64,000 nt of DNA from Caenorhabditis remanei (lineage: Eukaryota > Nematoda > Chromadorea > Rhabditida > Rhabditidae): NCBI RefSeq assembly GCF_010183535.1, contig NC_071333.1, positions 10,414,587-10,478,586 of the forward strand, in the 5' to 3' direction. The translations under genes were made by a program, and so were the position numbers. Numbering within the stretch: the stretch's first letter is position 1; each line of letters opens with the position of its first letter. Positions 51,121-61,680 of the stretch are shown here, one piece after another. Below the pieces are notes generated by a model, which was given only the letters and a program-made list of their open reading frames with translations, did not search any database and had not been told where the DNA came from.

Positions 51121-52402
51121 ATGACTTGCTTTTAACTGATTATCAAAATAAAATATTTCATAAGTTTCCGGAACTTGCAGCTTATTTCAGATAAAGGGAG
51201 AACACGGTAAATGCTAATGTGACAAAAAGTGGTTTATCGAAGGATTCACCCTGATGTCTGTAATCAAGTATTCACTTCCAATTTAGATCTGAGTTTTGTA
51301 ATTTTTGCAGTTTTATCGCATTGCGCGCTGTCTTTGACTTCATAGTTTAGTCTATACTCAAAGTCTGAAAGTTGATATTCAAACAATAGAAAAACGAAGA
51401 ATCGCAGTCTCCACCCTATGTTTCTGTAAGCAGTTTCTAATTGCCCACAATTTTTCAGCAGTTTTATTGACTGTAATCATTGTGAAACAACACGAGACTT
51501 ATTGGATTCACTCAGTCAAATAGTCTCTGTAGAGCAGTCCTCTCACAAAAACACCCGCTGTCGTTTCACGAATTTCTTTTTTTTCTTCCAATTCAGTCGT
51601 TTTTCATGTTTGATTCTTTGAACACGCACATGAGGACTCTTGTGGATTTTCAGAACATCAAGAAGAGAATGAGAATGTATTTCACTACATTATCACTATG
51701 ATCTCGTGTCATTCTCGCTTCGAATCGAGTTTCATGAAATGAAATACTGTAATATGGTGGATGATATGAGATTATTGATACAATTCACACACACTTACGA
51801 TCTCGAACATCAAAACTAGAAAATCTATGAATTCAAGTCACGGGTTTCTGGAAAAGTTCCCATGGTTTTACGTGCACTCATATAATCACTATTAGACAAT
51901 ATTTTTTCCAGAAGATTTTCGTGATCTTACACTTCTTCCTATTTGCGATTTTTCACGATATCTAAGAACATGACTACTTCAACATATGTTGAATGTTCAA
52001 TGAAATCACAATGGACACTATTAAAGGATTAAACTAATTGTAGACTGTTTAGATTACCTGTTTTGGTGCATAATGTGTCTTGGTGATTTGGTGTAATTTT
52101 TAATTTAGAGAAGTTCTTCTAGTTTTTTTTTAGAAATTATAAGCTCTCTTGTCAAGAAACCAATTTTTTTTGTTTCCAGCCTAATACTTTGTAGTTGCTC
52201 ATTTAAAACATACTTTTTTCAGTTTTTCCAGGGTTCACTCATAGTACTTTCCCACGCTACAATAATATAACTTTTTTCTTTTTGAAAACAAGAAAAAACA
52301 CAAGATTTCAGTGTGAACTCCTGGTCTTTTTTCTCTGTTTTCCTATTTTTGATGTTGTAGAGGATTTACTCTTTTCTGATCTATCACCATGGAAATTTGG
52401 CA
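51121..52402. other. Intergenic, no gene seen
   Basis: 1.3 kb of AT-rich DNA after the lbp-2 poly(A) signal. Frames are short on both strands and I find no paired splice sites around them. Confidence 0.5.
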
Positions 52403-52433
52403 GGGCGGAGTCGAGACTGGATTCACTATAAAA
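52403..52433 (+). promoter_or_regulatory. Promoter: GGGCGGAG box and TATA box
   Basis: GGGCGGAG at 52403-52410 is followed by TATAAAA at 52427-52433, 102 bases before the start codon of the seven-pass membrane protein. An acceptor (TTTTTTCAG) lies immediately before that ATG, so the mature 5' end is probably trans-spliced. Confidence 0.5.
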
Positions 52434-52534
52434 AGAGTCTGCTTGATATTTCTGTACTCTATGCCGTTTGAACTCTTACCACTTTATATTTTCAATCTTC
52501 TGGCTTAAGCTCAAAAACACTATTTTTTCAGGAA

Positions 52535-53853
52535 ATGGATTTCAATGAAGAATGGAAAAACCTACTCGAAATAGCTAGCCAACTGGATTGGGTACACTTG
52601 ACATTTTCAAATATCCCTGTCTTTATTCTGATCATCTACTGTACTGGAGGATTCGTTGCATCGTATCTTTTCAAGGGAACTCCAATGCCTAGAGATTCTA
52701 CTGGGGAAGCGGCAAAAATGACTCGCTTCAATTTCGGTCTCTTGATTATCACCGCGTGGATTTTGATTGCTCGAAATAGTGCTCTAGAGGTACTTTACCT
52801 TGGTTTCACAATTTCAGCCAAATAATATTGAACACAGACAAATTATGATGACCTGGCATCCTGCTTTACCAATCTTCTTAACTTCAATTTATTCTTCATC
52901 TGTATTGTCGATCTTATCTCTTTATTTGTTCAGTCTTTCTTGGCGATTCGTGTTGCAGTTGGAACAACAAAGAAAGAAAAAACCATCTGGTGCTTTTTCC
53001 TGTCTGGAGCATTGATAACTGCTTTGGCTGTTACTTGTTTCACTTTTCAAGAATTTCGGCAGACCTATTATGACGAACAAATGGATTTTCCTTTTCAAAA
53101 TTTGATCTACGGAGCATTCTCGCTGCTTGTGGTTTTTGGAGCAATTGGAGCGCACTATTTGGAAGTGTATCTGAAGAAATCAGCGGTAATATTCTTTTAA
53201 AATTTTCAAATAAACTAAACACTATTTAGGACACGCGATATTCAAATGGATCCAAGCATTATTATAAAATTTACAAACAATTCAAAATTATGTATGATAT
53301 TTCGAAGTATACTGGAATTAATGCGGCATTCAAATCAATTGCAATGCTATCTATGATGTTTTTCAGTCAGAGTCAAAGAATCTATCATGCTACTGTTCTC
53401 TTCTATTTTACATTTACCACCACTCTTTGTTTCTTTGCCCTCAAGGAATCGAGAATTCGACTGTTTGAACTATTTGGTCTACAGGAGACTTATTTCGGAA
53501 GAATGTTTATGGGATTGAGAAAATCGGGAACGTTAGTTTGAAACTCCGCGTCACATTTCTGTTTCTTGTGAAGTTTCAGACTTGAAGAAGAGCCAACTGT
53601 TACACCAGAAGCTTTTATGGAGAATCTTGAGAGACAATGGGAAGAAGAATATGAGAAAAAGATGAGAGAACAAAACCAGACCGTGTTTCCTGCTCAGCAA
53701 AAAATGACACTGCGTCAAATATTCAGAAGAGCTAAGACACTGTTCGAAACTCTAGCGGTGCTGATGGAAAGAAAACGAGTCGGTCCTGTAACTCATAGTT
53801 CTCTTTTCATGGTAACTGGAAGCTCCAACCCATCGCTTACCACAATCTGTTAA
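52535..53853 (+). CDS. Orphan multi-pass (about seven TM) membrane protein
   Basis: Four exons (52535-52789, 52838-53185, 53230-53531, 53580-53853) encode 392 aa. Hydrophobic spans: around IPVFILIIYCTGGFVASYLF; FGLLIITAWILIA; NLFFICIVDLISLF; WCFFLSGALITALAVTCF; LIYGAFSLLVVFGAIGA; INAAFKSIAMLSMMFF; and TVLFYFTFTTTLCFFAL. The first 30 residues are hydrophilic and the last 110 form a charged cytosol-like tail (RQWEEEYEKKMREQNQ). The exon 2 acceptor needs care: the obvious ATTTCAG at 52811-52817 gives a frame that stops early, whereas AACACAG at 52831-52837 keeps the four hydrophobic spans in frame. I do not recognise the family; no sugar-transporter or rhodopsin motif (DRY, NPxxY) is present. 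AATAAA at 54034-54039. Confidence 0.72.
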
Positions 53854-54062
53854 ATGTCGCAGTTTCACATTATCAGTTCAATTTTATATATTACATTTTT
53901 TTCTTGATCTTTGCTTTTTCAACTGTTTCATTTTTCTCTAAACTTTGCTTTTTATTATCGGCTAATGCGTTTAAAAATATTTATTGAATGTGACAAATCA
54001 CTGAATTGATTTTTGAAAAAAATGAAGTGAAACAATAAACCCGTCATTGTGCAGCATTTTGA

Positions 54063-56958
54063 CTATGTTTTGTCTATTTTATAATCCAAAAAAGACTTGT
54101 CATTAATCCTCAAATCAACGAGAGTTGGAGACCTCAATTTCTGTGACGCACTCCATATTTCACATTGTCGATTCTTGCATTTCCTGAGATTTCGTAGCTG
54201 CTCACTGAGCTGCTCGAGCACTCCAATATCCAGTGAGTATACAGCATTTATCAACTGAAAACTAATGATGTCTCTGTGTAGAAAAAGTAAGAGTGGGCAC
54301 ATCTATCAATTAGCGCAGAGCAGGAGAGGAGCGGATACTAATGCAAGGTATGCGATGGATATTAAGAAGGCAACTGTTGTCTTCTTCCACTTCTCCCGTG
54401 AATTATTGCCTCTTTTACCTGGTCTGGATCTGTGTTGAAGTCATAGAAACTGATGAATTCCGTCACGAATTCGCAGTATAAGAAGTTGTGTGTTTCGTTT
54501 TTAGTCCTTAAGCACCAGTATGTGTTGCTGAAAAACAAGTGTGAGTAAACTTGAGTTACTTTGACAAATTACTTGTTGCAGTTTTGGCAGAAACAGAATT
54601 CTCCAAGTTCGTCAGGCCAAAGAGGGGGCGTTTTCCAGTGGGATGCGGTGTGGGTGAAGCAGTTCATTTGAGGGAGTGAACAATCTTTAGGTTTCAAGGA
54701 ACCATTTGGTCTGTGAAATTATCATATATCACGGAGATCCGAATAAATACTTACAGCTTCTTTTTGTACTTCAAATAATGCTTTTTTGACATTTTTCGTT
54801 CCAGGAGTTTTCTGAAAACTACATTTTACAAAAACAAATATGATAATGGCCACTTACATCGGATGAGAAACATTTTTGGAACAACTGCACTTGCTCAGAA
54901 TTCCTCTTTTCTGCCGATGATGCTCTTCTACTGGCTCAAAATCACTTTCAACATCTTCATCCAAATTGAAAAGATCTCCTTGATACCATTGATTCTCCTC
55001 TGCAAAGTGTTCTTCGTCAACATACGCCAGGAATTCATCTTCTTCGTTTTCGCTATTCAAAATTTCGGATTGATCTCGTTTCTTTCTACACGGACACTGA
55101 TCAATCCAATTGTCCCGACATTTGTATATCCGCCAGCGGTCTTCAACTGTGTAGTAGCACTTCCAAAGCTGAAAAAAGTAGTGAAATAATAAATTTGAAA
55201 GTTGAATTTACTTGTCCTTCCACACAATCTCGTTGCCATTTTCTTCTTCGGCACTCTTTGGAAAGCCGATTTTCTTTGTTGAATTTCTTTTTTTGTTTCA
55301 TGTAACGATCCCGAATTTTCTTCAGCTTCGGCATTTTTCTGAATTCAAATTTCAATTACTTTCTGGGAAGAAAATTAATGTAACGTACCCTCTTTCGATT
55401 AAAATAGTGTCTCGCCAAGGCTTCAGTTGTAATGCATGCTTCTTTTTTCTTTTCTTCAACGACACCAACTCTAATAGGCTTCTTCCATTCATTCGGGCCG
55501 GTTTTGCTACTCCAGCTATGTTCAACATTGTTGGAGCAATATCAACGTTCGTCACCATCTCTTTGAATCTAAAAATTATCAAGCTTACCAAAATTGATGT
55601 TGTCAGATAAAACTTACGAAACATTTCTAGGTATTCCTGGACCTCTCATAAAGAACGGAACTCTTATATCGAATTCATAAGGCATGTTTTTTCCTTTCAA
55701 TAACCCGAATTGGCCTAAATGATACCCATGGTCAGATGTGTAAATTGCAAATGTGTTCCATAATTGATTCAACTCTCGCAATAGATTGAATAACTGAAAT
55801 TTCAATTTTCATTCAGTACTTAGCATCCAAATTCTCACCCTAGCTATTCCGTCGTCAACACTCTGCAAGGTTTGGAGTCGTCTTCTGTGGAGTAAATCCG
55901 TGAAAGTGATATGCACGTCATTCATTTTCCCAGTTCGTTGAAGTAACCACTGTTTGTCAGGATTGGGTGCGAAATTCCAACTTCCAGTTCTAAAAACACC
56001 TTGTTATCAAGAATAATGTTGAATAAGTTACCTGTGACTGAGTTCATTTTCAAACATGTGTGCAAACTGCGGAGCAGGGTCTTCTGGACCATGAGGGGCC
56101 GGATACGAAATTATTAGTGCAAAAGGTTGCCATGCTCTAGTTTTGATGTGTTTTTCAATGAATTTGAGGGATCTGTTTGTCACTAAATCTGTGAAATAGT
56201 CCTGGAAACGCAGTATTAAAATTTTTTTCCAAAAACGAAATCTCACTTTTTCATAATCTGACCCAAACTTTTCTCTTTCACCATTTGAGTTCATTGTGTA
56301 GTTGTAAAACTTGCTGTTTTTCACAATTGCATGCCACTCATCCCATCCAGGTGGTATATACGATCTAAAAAATCAATACAAATCTACTTCTTCATTCACA
56401 CCTTATTTTATACCCGTCATATTCGTTCAAATATTTCCCAAGATATGCAGTTCTGTAACCGGCTTCTTGCATATAGACTCCAATCGATTTTTTCTCATGA
56501 ACTTTTCTGAAAATAAGAAGTTTCTTATCAAATTTTCACATGTTCTTTACCTCCATTCGATTCCAGTGCAGTTTTGATTATTAGTGTGCACATGATGATT
56601 ATGCACGTATAATCCGGTAAGAATAGTTGACCGACTGGGACAGCAAATTGGAGTTGTTACATATCTAATAACAAAATAGAACTTTTTGCTTAAAAGATAT
56701 GAAGTGAAAGTTTTACCCTGACGTAAATTCTGTCCCTCTTTCTTTCATAATCTGAGTAGTTTTTGGCATAAAGTTCATAGAACCAAGCTCAATATCTTGA
56801 TCATCGGTCAGAATTAGGATCACATTATGTTGCCTGAAATATTCAGCTTTTTACCTAAACTTTTTATTTGAAACTTACGAATCAACAAAATTGATAACTG
56901 CAATACAAGAATATATGAGAGAGCAAAATATAGCAACGACCAATAAATTCAAATTCAT
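54063..56958 (-). CDS. sul-1: Heparan sulfate 6-O-endosulfatase
   Basis: Fifteen exons from 56879-56958 to 54063-54254 sum to 2,133 nt, or 710 aa. Seen: signal peptide [20 protein letters not shown]; metal-binding [11 protein letters not shown]; the sulfatase signature [15 protein letters not shown] at about residues 69-83, whose CCPSR cysteine becomes formylglycine; [27 protein letters not shown]; the Sulf-type link ILIERGKMPKLKK into a basic hydrophilic domain; and the conserved C-terminal part [31 protein letters not shown] furin-like RQKR follows an acidic stretch inside the hydrophilic domain, as in vertebrate Sulfs, which are cut there. Known: removes 6-O-sulfate from heparan sulfate outside the cell, tuning growth-factor and Wnt signalling. 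In C. elegans I recall it as K09C4.8. The start exon was found by following the signal peptide upstream to ATG at 56958. Confidence 0.94.
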
Positions 56959-57455
56959 GTACGTATTAGGAGGAAGACGGGACAATGTAAATGTGGACAA
57001 CGAGTGTCATCAAATGAAGTGGCAATCTGGAACAATTAAAGTAGGTGCGAGACAGAGAACAAGTGAAGTGGTTTGGAGCAACGATGTGCGAGGGGCCAAC
57101 CACTATTACACTCACCTCATTCCACTCATTTGCCACCAATCAAAAGGGTAACACCACGGACAGATACTTTTCCGCCTTGTCACTCTTGACATTCCTCGAT
57201 GAAATTGGAATGTCATATGTAACAAGTTCATTTGCACTCGAAATCTTGAGACACAGACATTTATTACTTCATAATAATTAATTTATGTACATTCAAAAAT
57301 AATATTTGATAAAACGTTTGAACAGACAGTGTGTGAAGAAAGGGGAACAAAATAAGTTATAAGGTATAAAATTAATTAATCGGGAGAAAAATGAACATTT
57401 TTACAAAAAATGAAAGTAGAAACCGAAAAATGTTGATGGTGGACCAACGATGGAA
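56959..57455. other. Intergenic: sul-1 promoter and 3' UTR of the next gene
   Basis: No coding exon. AATAAA (minus) at 57260-57265 serves the gene that stops at 57456. The left part is the sul-1 promoter. Confidence 0.5.
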
Positions 57456-58397
57456 TCAATGACGCTCAATCTCTTTGATAACTTTTCTAGCGTCTGCAAA
57501 CTTGTCGGCCAGTGGGTTTTCGTTGTTAACATAGAAGCAAGATGGGATCTTATCGGTTGAGTCGTGTTGGAATTTGAGAAGAGGAATGTTTGGATAGCAT
57601 CCGTGCAACTGAAAATGGAAAATTTGTTCAAAGTGTTGGTAAGAGGTGTATCTAAGAAGAGTCATCCAATTTAGAAAAAAATAAAAAAACACGTACCACT
57701 CTTCCTTGCCATCTTTGTTGAAGACGGAAACACGAAGAAACTCCACATTCGAAACATGGAGATGAGGATTTCTTCTTTCTTTGGATTTGATCCCATGTTT
57801 CGTCAGTTGAAAAGTTGAACTCGGGCAGCAACTTCACGGCCTGAAAATACTTCAATGAAAAGTGATAATTTGCATGTTTTGGTTTTCTCTTCCTGATGCT
57901 TTCACACTCCTATTACTAATTACTACGCAGCCGACCCTGAAGGTGATAAACGTATGTTTTGTCCTTTTTCCCTTCAGCCCTCGCGCACTCCACACGCATA
58001 AAACACATATGCGCATTTCTCATCCACACATAGACAAATGCACACCAGCCCTCAACACAAAATACGTCACCTCCACAAACTGCCGCGTGTTGCATCTGTC
58101 CTTCAAATCGGCCAAATCTCTATCCTCGATTTGTTTATTGAAGACGACAGGCTTTGATACAAACTCTGATACAGATTCAGGGTGTTCATTGTATGTTTCT
58201 CCTTTTCTGGTCACTTGCTCATAAGCAACAGAATAATCGAGGTCAGATGCAGACAAGTAGATTTTCTTCTCGTCCTTGCGGAGAATTTTCGGGAGAGTCG
58301 CCACCGCCTTCTCCAGCTCTTCTCCGATTTTCAAAGTGTGACGAGCTTGAAGAAGATTACAGATTTTTTGATTATCGTCCTCAGTATCAGACTCCAT
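57456..58397 (-). CDS. Unrecognised 207-aa cytosolic protein
   Basis: Three phase-0 exons (58071-58397, 57697-57840, 57456-57608) give 207 aa. The ATG is preceded by CTTTCAG one base upstream, a typical trans-splice acceptor. Seen: acidic start MESDTEDDNQK; helical, charged first half (LKIGEELEKAVATLPKIL); a middle with SSSPCFECGVSSCFRLQQR, four cysteines that could hold a metal; and a charged C-terminus (ADKFADARKVIKEIERH). No signal peptide or membrane span. I do not recognise a family. It shares strand with its two right-hand neighbours, but the gaps (over 1 kb) are too wide for an operon. Confidence 0.7.
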
Positions 58398-59575
58398 TCT
58401 GAAAGAAAAATTATAATATGAGCAAAAAAAGAGAGAATTGAAAAAGAAGAATAGAGAGAATGGGTAAATGAATTCATTGTACTCATTTTTGATGTCTCAT
58501 TAACATTTGACATTTTGCATCTTACAGTGAAGGATTAGGGAGCGTAGCTTTCTGTAGACACGAGAAAAATTAGTAGTGCTTTCTAAAAACAATGAAAATG
58601 GCAGGAGAGCATGAGATTTTCTGCCAAGAAATTTGAAAAAGTGTATGCAAATTTGAGTATATCACTGGATGTAGCGAGGGATTTACCTGACTACAATTAC
58701 GAAGGCACGTGAAGACTCATTGTTGTTTTCTGTTTAAGTTGGAGGATGATTATCAGGAAAGAGAAGAACATGTGTAATTTATGAAACCGATTGCTTGCGG
58801 CTACTATCAAGAAATGTTGAGTAGTTCAAATAGAGAACATATGTTACTTGTTGCGTACTATGGCATTTTCCACAGATGTTTGTGAAAAATGAAATGTTTT
58901 CAAAACGTTTTTTCATATTTAAATGAACGTTTGTGTGAGTCATTCAAGACTATCGGTATCAAAAAACACTGTTTACGTGGGAAAAATTCGCGCAAGCTTA
59001 CACGACTGAGAACGAAATGCAGTTTCGAATCAATGTGACATCTAGAATGGAGAAGAGGTAAGAAAAGTGAAAGCTTCGTGACGAATTGAGTATCTAGGGA
59101 TATGCTTAGTCTTGTGTCTAAAGGTTTTCTCGAAATAATCAATTCGCCCATTTTTATGTGAGCGTTTTTCAGAGCTGAAACAGGATGCCAGAAACACATA
59201 ATTTCGTACAACATAATTATATATTTTGGAGCTTTCCGTTTCCAGTCGAAAATTGGTATGTTGAAACGAGGTCGTTCTGAGATTTTATAACACAAGAGCA
59301 TAGTCATAAAACAAGAAAAATAGAAGCAGTAATAAATAATCTTGACGAGAAATACTTTCTTATTCTTATTATTACTATCTATCTCGTCGTTGCAGCTGTA
59401 ATGTTTGAATGAGTTCACCGGTCATTTTTTCTTAATTTATTATCAGAGGAAAGATTGAAATTGCCAGATGAATCAAGTATTACAGAAAATTTTTTTTCAA
59501 TGTTCGGAACACATTCACGGGTACAATACTAAGTGAAATGGGTAGTCGTATATATATTGAGGAATGATTGAGCTA
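58398..59575. other. Intergenic with one long unexplained open frame
   Basis: Mostly non-coding. On the minus strand 58900-59418 holds a 172-codon open frame from ATG with one hydrophobic span (YYCFYFSCFMTMLLCY) near residue 35. There is no homology I recognise and no clear SL acceptor, so I do not call it as a gene. AATAAA (minus) near 59437 belongs to the gene to the right. Confidence 0.4.
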
Positions 59576-60079
59576 TCAGTTATCAGTTTCAGTATCGCTG
59601 TTTGCTTGGTCATCACGAGTGGGAGATCTCATTGGGCAGTTGTAAAGAATCAGATTCTTTCCATTTGGCAAAACTCCAAGGTTGATACGAGGCAACGATT
59701 CTTTCGTTTGTTTTGACCTATAATTTAATATGCCCTTTTCACTAGTGTTAACCATCGGTGCATGTGAAACCCACTTCATCTTTTTTGTTCCCTTTTCTTT
59801 GCTAACCATCACTTTTCCGTTTTCCACAAAACGTTTCACATACGGCATTTTTTTGGTAGAACTGACTTTCGAATCAATTCTGAATCATGACCATAAAAAA
59901 GTTGAACTCCGGACAAAAACTGACCTGTATCCAATAGTGAGAACCAAAGAGTTATTGTGTCCGCTACCAGCTGCTGCACCTCCCGGAGTCCGCTGTTTCG
60001 ACTCATCCCCCTGAACAACTGGAGAACAGTGTCGCGTTTCGGAATGAACGAGTTCTGGGGTTTGGCAAGTCTCCGACAT
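59576..60079 (-). CDS. Unrecognised small basic protein, 152 aa
   Basis: Two exons (59925-60079, 59576-59879) join in phase 2 to 152 aa: 155 + 304 nt is an exact multiple of three. The start MSETCQTPELVHSETR lies 16 bases after an acceptor (AACATTTAG). The N-terminal half is polar with Gly/Ala (GGAAAGSG); the second half is basic (KKMPYVKRFVENGKVMVSK, EKGTKKMKWVS) and ends acidic with DDQANSDTETDN. No signal peptide, membrane span or zinc motif. Function unknown. A minus-strand AATAAA about 140 bp downstream supports the end. Confidence 0.55.
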
Positions 60080-61132
60080 ACAGCAAGCTGTGAATCTAAA
60101 TGTTATTATGAGGCACAATAAATTTGAAAAAGTGAAGATAGATAGGTGAGAAATGTGAAGCCAAGGGCCGGGCAATTGTTTATTGCCGGTGATACTGCGG
60201 AAATCCAACCGGTGAACCACAAGAGAACGCAACTAAACAAAACGAATATAAAATAACAAATGAAATTATACTAATATGTTAATTACTAATATGTAGTAAT
60301 ACATACTAATATGTACTAATCTGTACTATACTATCACTTCCGAAGCACTGACAGTAACATTGCAAGCAGTTTCAGATAAAAGGAAACGCAGCAAAATTTT
60401 TTGAAAACTAAGGAAAAATGTCCACGTCATACATCTCAAAAAGGATGCACAAATGTTGGAGAACACACAAAAAATACTGCTTGACAACGAAAGCGATTTG
60501 AATGACTACAAGCGACAAAAAGAATGGGCGTGTCTGGAAAATTCAGTGCGGTTTTGTTCTGGAATGATTGAAAAATGTTTGGTTTACAAATTTATTGTAA
60601 ACATGGTGGCCCTCAATGAAATATCAACACAAACGATTAGTCATAACAATGGTTTATAGGATCATGCAAAGCCAAAAAATTTCCCTATAGTGCAATTTGC
60701 TCTCTTTTCTCAATTGCCAACCTCCAGGTTTTTATTTCTCGATGAACACAAGACCACACACAACAAATGCGAAGATAAACGTCTGTCCCCAATTCGAACG
60801 ACCCAATTCAACATATTCTCCAAGAAATGGGAATCGAACCATCCGACTCAATGCTCATGGCTCACATCAAAAGACGGAAAAAGGAAAAAATGTGAGCTTC
60901 GTTGTTCGGTGTTGCGCCGATATGTCATTTCTGTTTCCAAGACTTCCATTCAAAATTCATTCCGAATTAGTGGTTTGAAGTAGACACATTCAGAAAATCT
61001 GGTACCTCTTGAGCTGAAATGAACATTTGCTTTTTATTCGATTCTGGAGGTAAATTATTCAAAACTTGAAAACACGAACTAATAAATGAAAAGAATTGAG
61101 AAACAAAGAATTAATACAATAACGTATCAGAT
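60080..61132. other. Intergenic
   Basis: No coding exon accepted. Contains a short AT-rich repeat at 60269-60333 and, near 60830, a tRNA B-box-like sequence judged to be chance. AATAAA (minus) at 61033-61038 serves the gene to the right. Confidence 0.45.
60269..60333. repeat. Degenerate ACTAATATGT tandem repeat
   Basis: Four to five imperfect copies of ACTAATATGT(A) within 65 bases, in non-coding DNA. No function evident. Confidence 0.6.
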
Positions 61133-61680
61133 TTAGTAGTCTGGTTTCTCTGTTTTGATATTGATTTCTTGCTTTATATCTCGTAACGAATATGGTCCAT
61201 TAGAGCGTGACATAGATGGTCCTTGATATCCTGACGAAGTTGGTTCCTGTGGGACATAAACAAATCCATTGAAATGAGCAACTTCTTCAACCACCTCTGT
61301 TTTGATTTCTGTCTTGATTTTTTGTAGCGAATATGGTCCATGAGAACGTGACGAAGATGGCCCCTGAGATCCTGAATTAGAGGCCTCCTGAGATTCTAAC
61401 GAATTCGGTTCCTGTGGAGCTTGAACACGCTGGTTAACGGGAGCTGCTTCTTCGACCGCCTCTGTTTTGATTTCTGTCTTGATTTTGATGTCTGTTTTGA
61501 TATCTTTCTGAGTTTTTCGTAACGAATATGGCCCATGTAAGCGTGACGAAGATGGTCCTTGAGATCCTGCAGTAGAGGCTTCATGAGATCCAGACAAGTT
61601 TGGTTCCTGTGGGACTGGATCATATTGATCGAGGGGAGCTCCTTCTTCAACCGCCTCTGTTTTGAGTTCTAGTTTCATGT
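61133..61680 (-). repeat. Three in-frame repeats of about 60 codons
   Basis: Within the last coding exon, a unit with KTE-AVEE, PQEP, a Gly/Ser run and HGPYSLR recurs three times, the last most diverged. Nucleotide similarity is visible directly (for example repeated CGTAACGAATATGG(T/C)CCAT blocks on the plus strand), so the duplications are recent and copy number may vary. Confidence 0.75.

Noticed and set aside
52811..52830. ATTTCAG as the acceptor of exon 2 of the seven-pass gene
   Set aside because: It leads to a frame that stops at about 53015 and loses membrane spans; the AACACAG acceptor 20 bases on keeps all later exons in frame.
60820..60860. tRNA gene suggested by GGTTCGATTCC on the minus strand
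   Set aside because: The T-arm does not pair properly and no A-box, anticodon arm or acceptor stem is present at the right distance.
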